DNA of 64,000 bases from NCBI GenBank assembly GCA_963763015.1, contig CAVXML010000009.1, positions 1 to 64,000 on the forward strand, in the 5' to 3' direction. Each line of letters starts with the position of its first letter. Position 1 is the first letter of the stretch. The notes below the pieces were generated by a model. The model made no database searches and was not told where the DNA came from. It saw only the letters and a program-made list of their open reading frames with translations. Shown in pieces: positions 28,021-36,651 of this stretch. The DNA comes from Fodinibacter sp963763015 (GTDB lineage: Bacteria; Actinomycetota; Actinomycetes; Actinomycetales; Dermatophilaceae). Position numbers and translations under genes: made by a program.

Positions 28021-29289
28021 GTGACCAGTGCCACCGCACCGGCGCGCACGGGCACCGCCGCCGCCTCGACCCGGGTGGGCGGCTGGCTCGCCCGCTTCGA
28101 CACACCCGTCACCACGTACTACCTGCTCGTCTGCGTCACCGGGGCCCTCGTCATCTTCGGCCTCATCATGGTGCTGTCCGCGTCGGCGATCGTGTCGCTC
28201 GACAAGAGCTCGTCGGCCTACAGCATCTTCCTCAAGCAGGCCGGGTTCGCCGCACTCGGGACGCTCGCCCTCGTGGTTGCCTCGCGGATCCGCGTAGGGG
28301 GCTGGAAGCGGCTGGCCCTGCCGATCCTGGTCGTCGGTATCGTGCTCCAGCTGCTGGTTCTCACGCCCATGGGGGTCGACTTCCAAGGGAACCAGAACTG
28401 GCTTCGGCTGGGACGGGTCACCATCCAGCCGTCGGAGATCGTCAAGGTCGGGCTGGTGCTCACCGGTGGTCTCGTCCTCGCGGCGAAGCGGAAGACGTTG
28501 CACCGGTTCGGGCACGTCCTGGTTCCCTATCTCGTGCCCGTCGCAGCCGTGAGCATCGGCGCCGTCGTCCTCGGGCACGACCTCGGCACCGTGCTCATCC
28601 TCGGTGCCATCGTCGCCGGCGTGCTGTTCGCCGCGGGAGTGCCCTTGCGGTGGTTCGTCTTCGCCGGCCTACCGTTCGTCGGGATGGCGGTCGCCTTCAT
28701 CGTCACCAGCCCCAACCGGCTAGGGCGGTTCGACGTCTGGCTCGGTCGAGACACCAACGAGTTCGGCGCCGCGCGTCAGCCACTCCACGGCCGGTACGCC
28801 CTGGCCGACGGCGGTTGGCTGGGCCTCGGCCTCGGTGCGAGCCGCGAGAAGTGGGGACTGCTCTCCGAGCCCCACAACGACTTCATCTTCGCGATCATCG
28901 GCGAGGAGCTCGGCCTGCCCGGCACGCTCGCGGTCCTCCTGCTCTTCGGCGGGCTCGCAGTCGGCTGCTACCGGCTGGTCACCCGCACCGACGACCTCTT
29001 CGTGCGGGTCGCGACCGCGGGGGTGATGACCTGGATCGTCGTGCAGGGGCTCATCAACATCGGCGCGGTGATCAACCTGCTCCCGGTGATCGGCGTCCCG
29101 CTGCCGCTGGTCTCCTCGGGCGGGTCCTCGCTCGTGACGACGATGTTCGCACTCGGCATCCTCCTGTCCTTCGCGCGGTCGGAACCGGGGTGTGCCGAGG
29201 CGCTGTCGGCGCGACCCTCGGCCCTGCGCCGCACCATCGCCGTGCTGCCGGCCCGGGCCCGGACGCGGGCCAGGGGCTCCCGGTCGTGA
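28021..29289 (+). CDS. ftsW: FtsW, septal peptidoglycan glycosyltransferase (SEDS)
   Basis: 422 residues with about ten membrane helices. SEDS family motifs: GNQNWLRLGRVTIQPSEIVK in the first large loop region, the DLGTVLIL helix, ADGGWLGLGLGASREKWG, the acidic NDFIFAIIGEELGLPG, and the last loop LPLVSSGGSSLVTTM, all characteristic of FtsW/RodA. The cytoplasmic N-terminus of about 35 residues is Thr/Ala-rich and the C-terminus is Arg-rich. It polymerises lipid II at the septum together with FtsI. The downstream murG GTG at 29286 overlaps its stop. Confidence 0.95.
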   Translation: MTSATAPARTGTAAASTRVGGWLARFDTPVTTYYLLVCVTGALVIFGLIMVLSASAIVSLDKSSSAYSIFLKQAGFAALGTLALVVASRIRVGGWKRLALPILVVGIVLQLLVLTPMGVDFQGNQNWLRLGRVTIQPSEIVKVGLVLTGGLVLAAKRKTLHRFGHVLVPYLVPVAAVSIGAVVLGHDLGTVLILGAIVAGVLFAAGVPLRWFVFAGLPFVGMAVAFIVTSPNRLGRFDVWLGRDTNEFGAARQPLHGRYALADGGWLGLGLGASREKWGLLSEPHNDFIFAIIGEELGLPGTLAVLLLFGGLAVGCYRLVTRTDDLFVRVATAGVMTWIVVQGLINIGAVINLLPVIGVPLPLVSSGGSSLVTTMFALGILLSFARSEPGCAEALSARPSALRRTIAVLPARARTRARGSRS

Positions 29290-30380
29290 GCGGCGGTCCC
29301 CGTTCGGTGCTCCTGGCCGGTGGTGGCACCGCCGGCCACGTGTCGCCGCTGCTGGCCCTCGCCGACTGCCTCCGCCGACGCGACCCGCACATGCGGATCA
29401 CGGCCCTCGGCACCGCGGAGGGCCTGGAGTCGCGTCTGGTCCCCGAGCGGGGGTACCCACTGCTGGAGGTGCCCAAGGTGCCCTTCCCGCGGCGGCCCTC
29501 GCCCGATCTCCTGCGGCTCCCGGTCAACCTGAGGGGCGCCGTGCGCGCCGCCGCCGACGCCATCGAGGGCACGGCGGCCGACGTGGTCGTGGGCTTCGGA
29601 GGGTATGTGGCCACCCCTGCCTACCTGGCTGCCCGCCGCCGGGGGATCCCCGTCGTCGTGCACGAGCAGAACGCGCGGCCGGGACTCGCCAACCGGCTGG
29701 GTGCCCGCATCGCGGCCGGCGTCGCCGTCACCTTCCCGGGAACCCCCCTGCCGCGTGCGACGGTGACGGGGATGCCGCTCCGCCGCGAGATCGCGACCCT
29801 CGACCGGGACGCCCTCCGGGCCGAGGCTCGGAGCAGCTTCGGGCTGTCCGACGCCCCCACCGTTCTCGTGACCGGCGGCTCGCTCGGCGCCCAGCGCCTC
29901 AACTCGGCGTTCGCGCGCGCCTCCGCCGAACTGTCCGCAGCCGGCGTGCAGGTCCTTCACGTCACCGGCGCCGGCAAGGAGTTCGTTCCGGATGCCGTGC
30001 CTGGTGCGCCGTACGTCGTGCTCGCCTACTGCGACCGGATGGACCTCGCCTACGCCGCCGCGGACCTGGTCGTCGCGCGGGCCGGCGCCAACACCGTCTG
30101 CGAGCTCACGGCCGTCGGGCTCCCCGCGGTCTACGTCCCGCTCCCCGTGGGGAACGGCGAGCAGCGGCTCAACGCGACCGCCGTCGTTGCGGCGGGGGGA
30201 GGGCTGCTTGTCGACGATGGACAGGTCACGCGCGAGTGGGTGGCCGAGGTGGTCCGGCCGCTGGCGCTCGACGCCGCGCGGCTCGCCGGGATGGCGGCCG
30301 GCGCCGCCTCGGTGGGAGAGCGCGGCGGCGACGAGCTCCTCGCGGACCTCGTCGTCGTCGCGGCGTCGGGGCGGCGCTGA
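29286..30380 (+). CDS. murG: MurG, lipid II-forming GlcNAc transferase
   Basis: 364 residues from GTG 29286. The N-terminal glycine loop LLAGGGTAGHVSPLLALA is diagnostic, as are VVGFGGYVATPAYLAA, VVHEQNARPGLANRL, the second-domain loop VTGGSLGAQRLN, and the donor-binding VVARAGANTVCELTAVGLPA with PLPVGNGEQRLNA. It adds GlcNAc to lipid I on the inner membrane face, giving lipid II. A longer frame starting at 28650 is the shadow of ftsW. It overlaps ftsW by 4 nt and lies 2 nt before murC. Confidence 0.96.
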   Translation: MSGGPRSVLLAGGGTAGHVSPLLALADCLRRRDPHMRITALGTAEGLESRLVPERGYPLLEVPKVPFPRRPSPDLLRLPVNLRGAVRAAADAIEGTAADVVVGFGGYVATPAYLAARRRGIPVVVHEQNARPGLANRLGARIAAGVAVTFPGTPLPRATVTGMPLRREIATLDRDALRAEARSSFGLSDAPTVLVTGGSLGAQRLNSAFARASAELSAAGVQVLHVTGAGKEFVPDAVPGAPYVVLAYCDRMDLAYAAADLVVARAGANTVCELTAVGLPAVYVPLPVGNGEQRLNATAVVAAGGGLLVDDGQVTREWVAEVVRPLALDAARLAGMAAGAASVGERGGDELLADLVVVAASGRR

Positions 30381-30382
30381 CC

Positions 30383-31837
30383 GTGGGCGGTGGGACACCG
30401 AGGTTCCGCTTCACCGACCCCGTTCCCTCGCTCGCGGAACTCGGCCGGGTACACCTCATCGCGATCGGTGGCGCCGGCATGTCCGCCGTCGCGCGGCTGC
30501 TCCTCGCCCACGGAGTCGAGGTGTCGGGATCCGATGCCGCGGCTGGGCCCGCACTGGAGCAGCTGCGCCGGCTGGGTGCCCGGGTCCACGTCGGCCATGA
30601 CGCCGCCCACCTTGCCGATGCGGACACCGTGGTCGTCTCGTCGGCGATCCGCGACGACAACGTGGAGCTGACCGCGGCGCGGCGGGCGGGCCTGCGGGTG
30701 CTGCACCGGGCACAGGCGCTCGCCGTCCTCATGACCCCCGCCAGGCGCGTCGCGGTCGCAGGGGCGAACGGCAAGACGACGACGACCTCCATGCTCGCGG
30801 TCGCCCTCATCGAGGCAGGGCTGGACCCGTCGTTCGCGTGCGGGGGCGAGGTCGCCCAGCTCGGAACGAACGCGGCCGTGGGGCAGGGTGACGTCTTCGT
30901 CGTCGAGGCGGACGAGAGCGACGGCTCCTTCCTCGCCTACCGCCCGCACGTGGCCGTCGTGACGAGCGTGCAGGCCGACCACCTCGACTTCCACGGCACG
31001 ATGGCCGGGGTCGAGTCGGCGTACGAGGCGTTCGTCGAGACGATCGTCGGGGACGGCCCCCTCCTCGTCTGCCATGACGACGCAGGAGCGCGGGCCCTCG
31101 GCGAGCGCGGGTCGGGCCGTGGGCTGCAGGTGGTGAGCTACGGCTTCCACGACGACGCCGACCTCCAGGTCGTCAGCACGACCGCCCACGGCCTGGGGTC
31201 CACCTCCGTCCTGCGGCACGACGGTATCCGTCATGACCTCGAGCTGAGGGTGCCGGGGGACCACAACGTCCTCGACGCCTGTGCCGCCTACCTCGCCGCC
31301 GTGGTCGGGCTGGGTGCGGAACCGGCCGCGGTCCTGACGGCCCTGGCCGGGTTCACGGGTGCCAGACGCCGGTTCGAGGTGCGCGGCGAGGTGGTCGGCG
31401 TGACGGTGGTCGACGACTACGCCCACAACCCCGCGAAGGTCTCGGCCGTGGTGCGGACGGCCGCAGACGTGGTCCGGCGCCGGGGTGGGGCGCTGCACGT
31501 CATCTTCCAGCCGCACCTGTACTCGCGGACGAGGGACTTCGCGCACGAGTTCGCCGAGGCGCTGGCGCCGGCCGACCACGTCGTTCTGCTCGACGTGTAC
31601 GGCGCCCGAGAGCAGCCCGTGCCGGGTGTCGGCCCCGCTCTCGTCGGCGACGTGCTGGCCGACCTGGAGGGCGGCCGGACACTGCTCGTCGGTCCGACGC
31701 GGGAGGACGCCGTGGCGACGACGGTGGCAGCCACCCGACCGGACGACATCGTGCTGGTGGTCGGCGCGGGGGACGTCACCGCGCTCGTCCCGGTCCTCCT
31801 CGCGGCGCTGGGCGAGCGCCCGGACGGCGCCTCGTGA
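30383..31837 (+). CDS. murC: MurC, UDP-MurNAc:L-Ala ligase
   Basis: 484 residues from GTG 30383, placed just before RFRFTDPVPSLAELGRVHLI. The nucleotide-binding loop AIGGAGMSAVARLLL (about 27-41), P-loop VAGANGKTTTTSM (about 125-137), EADESDGSFL, SVQADHLDFHG and VVDDYAHNPAKV match MurC. It catalyses the first amino-acid addition of the stem peptide. A longer frame to 29192 is the shadow of murG. Its last codons overlap the ftsQ ATG. The C-terminal domain is complete and of usual length. Confidence 0.95.
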   Translation: MGGGTPRFRFTDPVPSLAELGRVHLIAIGGAGMSAVARLLLAHGVEVSGSDAAAGPALEQLRRLGARVHVGHDAAHLADADTVVVSSAIRDDNVELTAARRAGLRVLHRAQALAVLMTPARRVAVAGANGKTTTTSMLAVALIEAGLDPSFACGGEVAQLGTNAAVGQGDVFVVEADESDGSFLAYRPHVAVVTSVQADHLDFHGTMAGVESAYEAFVETIVGDGPLLVCHDDAGARALGERGSGRGLQVVSYGFHDDADLQVVSTTAHGLGSTSVLRHDGIRHDLELRVPGDHNVLDACAAYLAAVVGLGAEPAAVLTALAGFTGARRRFEVRGEVVGVTVVDDYAHNPAKVSAVVRTAADVVRRRGGALHVIFQPHLYSRTRDFAHEFAEALAPADHVVLLDVYGAREQPVPGVGPALVGDVLADLEGGRTLLVGPTREDAVATTVAATRPDDIVLVVGAGDVTALVPVLLAALGERPDGAS

Positions 31838-32595
31838 TGAGCGTCCGCTCGACCCGCGCCAGCCGACCCTCGGCAGCGGATGCCTCTGCCGCCAACCGCT
31901 TCCGCGATCGGGCCCTGTCGAACCGACGACGCCCGTGGCGGCGGGTGGCGCTCGGTCTGGCCGGGGTCGGCGTCGTGGCACTGCTCGTCTGGACGGTCGG
32001 TTGGAGCACGCTCCTCGGGGTGGACCGGATCAGGGTGTCGGGCGTGACCGGCGGCGAGGCCGACGCCGTGGCGGAGCTCGTGGGCGTCCCGGAGGGAGTG
32101 CCCCTCGCACGGGTCGACACGGATGCCGTCGCCGCGCGGGTTCGTGAGCGGCGGACGGTCGCCGAGGTGTCGGTGCGGCGGGTCCTCCCGGGGACCCTCG
32201 CCGTCGACGTGGTGCCTCGGACGCCGGCCATCGTCGTGCGAAACCCTCAGGGTCTACTCGAGGTGGTGGATGCCACGGGCGTCGCCTTCGGAACCGTTCG
32301 GGCGGCGCCGGCCGGGCTGCCGGTGGTCAGTGCCACCGGGTCCCGCGGCATGACCCGCGACGCGTTGCTCGCCGCGCTCACCGTCGTGCGGGCCCTGCCG
32401 GAGGACCTCGAGCGGCAGGTGTCGTCGGTGACCGTCAGCAGCGCCGAGCTCGTGACCTTCACCCTGGGACCCCGGACCGTCGTGTGGGGAGGCGGCGAGG
32501 ATGCCGACCGGAAGGTCGCCATCCTGCGCGCCCTTCTGCGAACCGGGGCGTCCGTCGTCGACGTCAGTGCACCCGACACGCCGGTCACCCGCTGA
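31834..32595 (+). CDS. ftsQ: FtsQ, divisome POTRA protein
   Basis: 253 residues (ATG 31834, or the second ATG at 31837). A basic cytoplasmic lead of about 40 residues comes before one membrane helix (VALGLAGVGVVALLVWTVGW). Right after it is the POTRA domain: VDRIRVSGVTGGEADAVAEL, LARVDTDAVAARV and LPGTLAVDVVPRTPAIVV. A FtsQ/DivIB domain follows. It links FtsL and the cytoplasmic ring to the septal synthases. It is the last gene of the overlapping run, since 296 bp of non-coding DNA follow before ftsZ, where ftsZ control elements lie. Confidence 0.93.
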   Translation: MMSVRSTRASRPSAADASAANRFRDRALSNRRRPWRRVALGLAGVGVVALLVWTVGWSTLLGVDRIRVSGVTGGEADAVAELVGVPEGVPLARVDTDAVAARVRERRTVAEVSVRRVLPGTLAVDVVPRTPAIVVRNPQGLLEVVDATGVAFGTVRAAPAGLPVVSATGSRGMTRDALLAALTVVRALPEDLERQVSSVTVSSAELVTFTLGPRTVVWGGGEDADRKVAILRALLRTGASVVDVSAPDTPVTR

Positions 32596-32891
32596 TGCCG
32601 CGGGTACGCTCCGGTCGAGATCGAGGTCGATCCGGAGTCACGTGCGGTCTGCGACCCCGTGACAGCGGTGAGTGGGGTGTGACCGATGGGGCTGGTGTGG
32701 CCGGTGTCGCGAGGCATGCGAGGATTTCGCGTGAGATGTCGCGACACGCCCATGGTGTCGTTGCCTGACCTCTGGGGCCGACCTAGCGTCGACCCATCGA
32801 ACCGTGACAGAACCGTTACTGTCAACCTCACGTTGAGGGTTGCGGTGCACCATCCGACCGAATTCCGTGACACCAGTGGAAGGCCCGCATC
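32596..32891 (+). promoter_or_regulatory. ftsZ upstream region with promoter and two inverted repeats
   Basis: This 296-bp gap holds no gene. A promoter candidate is TTGCCT (32761-32766), 17-nt spacer, TAGCGT (32784-32789). Two inverted repeats flank it: GTGTCGCGA / TCGCGACAC at 32704-32712 and 32739-32747, and TGACAG-N8-CTGTCA at 32805-32824, the latter between the promoter and the ftsZ start. ftsZ in actinobacteria is commonly driven by its own promoters in this gap. Which proteins bind the repeats is unknown. Confidence 0.5.
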
Positions 32892-34109
32892 GTGGCAGCA
32901 CCCCAGAACTACCTGGCCGTCATCAAGGTCGTCGGCATCGGCGGCGGCGGTGTCAACGCCATCAACCGGATGATCGAGGTCGGTCTCAAGGGCGTCGAGT
33001 TCATCGCGGTCAACACCGATGCCCAGGCACTGCTCATGAGCGATGCCGACGTCAAGCTGGACGTCGGGCGCGAGCTCACGCGCGGCCTCGGCGCCGGCGC
33101 CGACCCGGAGGTCGGCAGGAGGGCGGCCGACGACCACGCGGAGGAGATCGAGGAGGTGCTCAAGGGCGCCGACATGGTCTTCGTCACCGCGGGGGAGGGC
33201 GGCGGCACGGGCACCGGCGGGGCCCCGGTCGTCGCGCGCATCGCCAAGGGCCTGGGCGCACTGACCATCGGCGTCGTCACCCGGCCCTTCACGTTCGAGG
33301 GCCGGCGCCGGGCAAACCAGGCGGAGACCGGTATCGCGCAGCTGCGCGAGGAGGTCGACACCCTCATCGTGATCCCCAACGACCGGCTGCTCTCGATCAG
33401 CGACCGCGGGGTGTCGATGCTCGACGCCTTCCGCAGCGCCGACCAGGTGCTCCTCTCCGGTGTGCAGGGCATCACCGACCTGATCACGACGCCCGGCCTG
33501 ATCAACCTCGACTTCGCCGACGTCAAGTCGGTGATGCAGGGCGCCGGATCCGCCCTGATGGGCATCGGCTCCGCCCGTGGTGAGGACCGCGCGGTCCAGG
33601 CCGCCGAGCTGGCCATCTCGAGCCCCCTGCTCGAGGCGAGCATCGACGGTGCCCACGGTGTCCTGCTCTCGATCCAGGGCGGTAGCGACCTCGGGCTCTT
33701 CGAGATCAACGAGGCCGCCCGCCTCGTGCAGGAGGCTGCGCACCCCGAGGCGAACATCATCTTCGGTGCGGTCATCGACGACGCCCTGGGCGACGAGGTG
33801 CGGGTCACGGTCATCGCGGCCGGCTTCGACGGCGGCGCCCCCACGCACCGCGCGGACAGCCGCGCGCTCGGCACGGTGCAGGGCCGCTCCCTTCCTGCGC
33901 CGTCCCCCGCGACCCCGACCGGCCAGCCGGCCGCGATGACAGCACCTCCGGTGTTCACGCCCGACCACACCAACGGCGCGAGCCCCGACGAGCCGGCCGT
34001 GCGGACCGAGCGCAACGACGCACCGCTCGAGCCCGTCCACGCGCCGCCGCCGCGCACCGTGACCTTCGACGAGAACGACGACCTGGACGTGCCCGACTTC
34101 CTGAAGTAG
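32892..34109 (+). CDS. ftsZ: FtsZ, tubulin-like division GTPase
   Basis: 405 residues from GTG 32892. Motifs: KVVGIGGGGVNAINRM at the nucleotide pocket, the tubulin signature GGGTGTGGAP (103-112), NDRLL, and the T7 loop with NLDFADVKSVM. The GTPase core ends near residue 315; a disordered Pro/Ala linker of about 75 residues leads to the conserved tail DDLDVPDFLK, which binds SepF. It polymerises into the Z ring. Ribosome binding is through GGAAGG at 32879-32884. Expression is probably separate from the upstream mur genes because of the 296-bp gap. Confidence 0.98.
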   Translation: MAAPQNYLAVIKVVGIGGGGVNAINRMIEVGLKGVEFIAVNTDAQALLMSDADVKLDVGRELTRGLGAGADPEVGRRAADDHAEEIEEVLKGADMVFVTAGEGGGTGTGGAPVVARIAKGLGALTIGVVTRPFTFEGRRRANQAETGIAQLREEVDTLIVIPNDRLLSISDRGVSMLDAFRSADQVLLSGVQGITDLITTPGLINLDFADVKSVMQGAGSALMGIGSARGEDRAVQAAELAISSPLLEASIDGAHGVLLSIQGGSDLGLFEINEAARLVQEAAHPEANIIFGAVIDDALGDEVRVTVIAAGFDGGAPTHRADSRALGTVQGRSLPAPSPATPTGQPAAMTAPPVFTPDHTNGASPDEPAVRTERNDAPLEPVHAPPPRTVTFDENDDLDVPDFLK

Positions 34110-34199
34110 CCAGGAGGCACGGCTGGCGTCCGCGGGGCCCGCCCCTGACGCTGGGTATGGGTGTCGGGGTTCGGGGGCGGACCCCACGGACGGTGCGTC

Positions 34200-34214
34200 T
34201 ACGGTGGGGTGGTG
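34200..34214 (+). promoter_or_regulatory. -10 box for leaderless pgeF start
   Basis: TACGGT (34200-34205) lies 6 nt ahead of the GTG at 34212. This TANNNT-N6-start arrangement predicts a transcript that begins at the start codon and supports the choice of 34212. No good -35 is seen. Confidence 0.4.
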
Positions 34215-34919
34215 TTCGCCTGGTACGAGGAGCGGTCGGGTGTCGTGCGCGCGGTCACCGACCGCTCGGCCGGCGTGAGCACCGGTCGGTACGCAGGGCT
34301 CAACCTCGGTGCGCACGTGGAGGACGACCCCGGGGCGGTGCTGGCGAACCGTCGGCTGCTCGAGCAGGAACTCGGCCGACCGGTCGTCTACATGGACCAG
34401 TGCCACGCGGCGGAGGTCGCGGTCATCGACGATCTGCCTGTGGTCCCGCCCAGGTGCGACGCCGTCGTCACGGCGAACCCCGCCGTGGCGCTCGCCGTGC
34501 TCGTCGCGGACTGCGTGCCGGTGCTCCTGGCCGGCGCCGCCGGTGTCGTCGCCGCGGTGCACGCGGGACGGCCGGGCCTGGTCGCCGGGGTCGTGCCGCG
34601 CACCCTCGAGGTCATGGCCGGCCTCGGGGCCGGCCCGGTCGACGCCGTCGTGGGTCCGTCGGTCTGCGGACGGTGCTACGAGGTGCCCGAGGAGATGAGG
34701 GCGCAGGCCGCCGGTGCGCACCCCGTCAGCGCGACGGTGTCGTGGAAGGGAACGCCGGCGGTCGACGTGGCAGCCGGTGTGGTCGCGCAGCTGCACGAGG
34801 CCGGGGTGGCGGTCACCTGGGTGCCGGGGTGCTCCCGGGAGCGACCGGACCTCTACTCCTACCGCCGGGACGGGCTGACCGGTCGGTTCGCCGGTGTCGT
34901 GGCCCGAGGCGGCTCGTGA
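34212..34919 (+). CDS. pgeF: PgeF/YlmD-like peptidoglycan editing factor (laccase-fold)
   Basis: 235 residues from GTG 34212. Family residues: GVSTGRYAGLNLGAHVEDDP, MDQCHAAEVAVID, the metal/active site pair ADCVPVLLAG and AAVHAGRPGLVAGV, then VGPSVCGRCYEVP, and the C-terminal SRERPDLYSYRRDG. In many members the motif is HAGWRG; here it reads HAGRPG, a variant worth noting. Members were called polyphenol oxidases but are now linked to removing misincorporated residues from peptidoglycan precursors, which suits this location right after ftsZ. It overlaps the next gene by 1 nt. The upstream ATG at 34161 is not used. Confidence 0.85.
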   Translation: MFAWYEERSGVVRAVTDRSAGVSTGRYAGLNLGAHVEDDPGAVLANRRLLEQELGRPVVYMDQCHAAEVAVIDDLPVVPPRCDAVVTANPAVALAVLVADCVPVLLAGAAGVVAAVHAGRPGLVAGVVPRTLEVMAGLGAGPVDAVVGPSVCGRCYEVPEEMRAQAAGAHPVSATVSWKGTPAVDVAAGVVAQLHEAGVAVTWVPGCSRERPDLYSYRRDGLTGRFAGVVARGGS

Positions 34920-35629
34920 TGCCGGCGCCCGTGCCGGACTCGCGCCGCGACGAGCTCGCCAGGGGACTGGCCTCCGTCAACGATCGGATCGACCGCGCGC
35001 GCTTGGCCGCCGGGCGGGAGGACCGGCTGAGGCTGGTGGTGGTCACGAAGTTCTTCCCGGCATCCGACGTCGACCTCCTCGTCGACCTGGGCGTGGAGGC
35101 GATCGGTGAGAACCGCGACCAGGAGGCGTCCGCCAAGGTCGACGAGCTCTCCCACCGCGACCGCCTCGCCGTCCACTTCGTCGGACAGCTGCAGAGCAGG
35201 AAGGCCGGCTCGGTGGCCACCTACGCCGACGTGGTGCAGTCGCTCGACCGGGCCAAGCTCGTCCACGCCCTCGACCGGGCCGCTCAGAACGCCGGCCGAC
35301 GACTCGACGTGACGGTCCAGGTGGCCCTCGACGCGGCGGAGGGGCGTGGCGGGGTCGTGCCCGAGGGGGCGCGGGCCCTCGCCGACCTCGTGGCGGAGGC
35401 GTCGGCGCTCAGTCTCCGCGGCGTCATGGCGGTGGCCCCGCTCGGCGCCGACCCCGAGCCCGCGTTCGCCCTCCTGCGGGAGGTGAGCGACGGCATCCGG
35501 AGCGACCACCCGAACGCCACGTGGATCTCCGCCGGCATGAGCGGGGACCTGGAGGCAGCTATCGCACACGGCGCGACACACCTGCGTGTCGGGACGGCAA
35601 TCCTCGGATCTCGTCCGTCACACCGGTAA
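34919..35629 (+). CDS. yggS: YggS/PLPBP-type pyridoxal phosphate homeostasis protein
   Basis: 236 residues (ATG 34919; a GTG at 34916 is also in frame). Family motifs: LVVVTKFFPASDVDLL containing the PLP-binding Lys, IGENRDQEASAKVDEL, VHFVGQLQSRKAGSV, then GVMAVAPLGADPEPAF and the phosphate-binding end ISAGMSGDLEAAIAHGATHL-RVGTAILGSR. Single-domain PLP barrel with no catalytic racemase acid; it buffers PLP levels in the cytosol. Genes for this protein sit between ftsZ and sepF in most actinobacteria, as here. It starts on the last base of pgeF. Confidence 0.92.
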   Translation: MPAPVPDSRRDELARGLASVNDRIDRARLAAGREDRLRLVVVTKFFPASDVDLLVDLGVEAIGENRDQEASAKVDELSHRDRLAVHFVGQLQSRKAGSVATYADVVQSLDRAKLVHALDRAAQNAGRRLDVTVQVALDAAEGRGGVVPEGARALADLVAEASALSLRGVMAVAPLGADPEPAFALLREVSDGIRSDHPNATWISAGMSGDLEAAIAHGATHLRVGTAILGSRPSHR

Positions 35630-35686
35630 CTTCGGTCACGACGCACGGCGCCGAAGAGGCGGAGCCGACGAACGAGGAGCAACTTC

Positions 35687-36163
35687 ATGGCTGGCGCGCT
35701 GCGAAAGACGATGGTCTACCTCGGCCTCGCCGAGGACCAGGGTCGCTACGACGACGAGTACGACGAGGCCTACGACGAGCACCACGAGGTCGACGAGGCC
35801 CCGGAGCGTCGGGGCGCCGAGGTGACCCACCTGCCCACTCGGCACACCATGGCGCAGGTCGTCCGCCCGCAGGAAGCCGTCGGCATCAGCCGGATCACGA
35901 CGATCCACCCCCGGACCTACAACGAGGCCAAGACCATCGGGGAGAACTTCCGCGACGGCATCCCGGTCATCATGAACCTCACCGACATGAACGACGCCGA
36001 CGCCAAGCGGCTGGTCGACTTCGCCGCCGGCCTGGTGTTCGGGCTGCGTGGTTCCATCGAGCGGGTCACCTCGAAGGTGTTCCTCCTCTCACCGGAGACC
36101 GTCGAGGTGAACGCCGAGGAGAACCCCGCAACCGCCGGACGCACCGTCTTCAACCAGAGCTGA
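35687..36163 (+). CDS. sepF: SepF, FtsZ-tethering division protein
   Basis: 158 residues with GAGGAG at 35675-35680 ahead of the ATG. The N-terminal membrane-binding helix is ALRKTMVYLGLAED, followed by an acidic Asp/Glu/Tyr linker (about 18-48). The globular domain (about 70-150) has ITTIHPRTYNEAKTIGENFR, PVIMNLTDMNDADAKRLVDF-AAGLVFGLRG and SKVFLLSPETVEV. SepF bundles FtsZ filaments and, in actinobacteria that lack FtsA, is the essential membrane anchor of the Z ring. No ftsA gene is present in this cluster. The 57-bp gap from yggS may carry a minor promoter. Confidence 0.95.
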   Translation: MAGALRKTMVYLGLAEDQGRYDDEYDEAYDEHHEVDEAPERRGAEVTHLPTRHTMAQVVRPQEAVGISRITTIHPRTYNEAKTIGENFRDGIPVIMNLTDMNDADAKRLVDFAAGLVFGLRGSIERVTSKVFLLSPETVEVNAEENPATAGRTVFNQS

Positions 36164-36209
36164 CGGGGCACCGTCCCCGCGCCCAGCCGCGTGGGTCACA
36201 CTTCCTGCC

Positions 36210-36491
36210 ATGAATGCCGTCTTCGGGGTCCTGCGCTTCGTCGTCTTCCTCTACTTCCTCGTGCTGATCGGCCGGGTGGTCTTCGACTGGATCCGGATCT
36301 TCGCCAAGGAATGGCGGCCGCGTGGCGCCGCGCTGCTGGCGGCCGAGCCGATCTACACCTTGACCGAGCCGCCCCTTCGGGCGCTGCGCAAGGTCATCCC
36401 TCCGCTGCGCCTCGGCGGGGTCTCGATCGACCTGTCGTTCATGGTGCTGTTCTTCGCGGTGTACCTGCTCCTCATCCTCCTCCCCTCGTGA
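36210..36491 (+). CDS. yggT: YggT family membrane protein
   Basis: 93 residues with two membrane helices (about 5-27, VFGVLRFVVFLYFLVLIGRVV, and about 70-92) around a cytoplasmic loop containing TLTEPPLRALRKVIPPLRLGGVSID. This PP-R-LR-IPP pattern is the YggT hallmark. In actinobacteria it lies between sepF and divIVA, as here, and is thought to support division or osmotic adaptation. No clear ribosome binding site was seen close to the ATG. The following 160 bp carry a promoter candidate for divIVA with TAGTCT at 36556-36561. Confidence 0.88.
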   Translation: MNAVFGVLRFVVFLYFLVLIGRVVFDWIRIFAKEWRPRGAALLAAEPIYTLTEPPLRALRKVIPPLRLGGVSIDLSFMVLFFAVYLLLILLPS

Positions 36492-36651
36492 GGCTGGAGG
36501 CGTGCGGAGAGGGCTGGGCTCACGCATCAGGTGTCACTCGAGTCCGCCGATCGCGTAGTCTGGCGGTTCCGGACCCTGTCACGCGCGCGTCCCCGCGCGG
36601 GCTCACGGGGCCGGTGACCGTGACCCCAATGGCCACCCACAGGAGTTGAAC

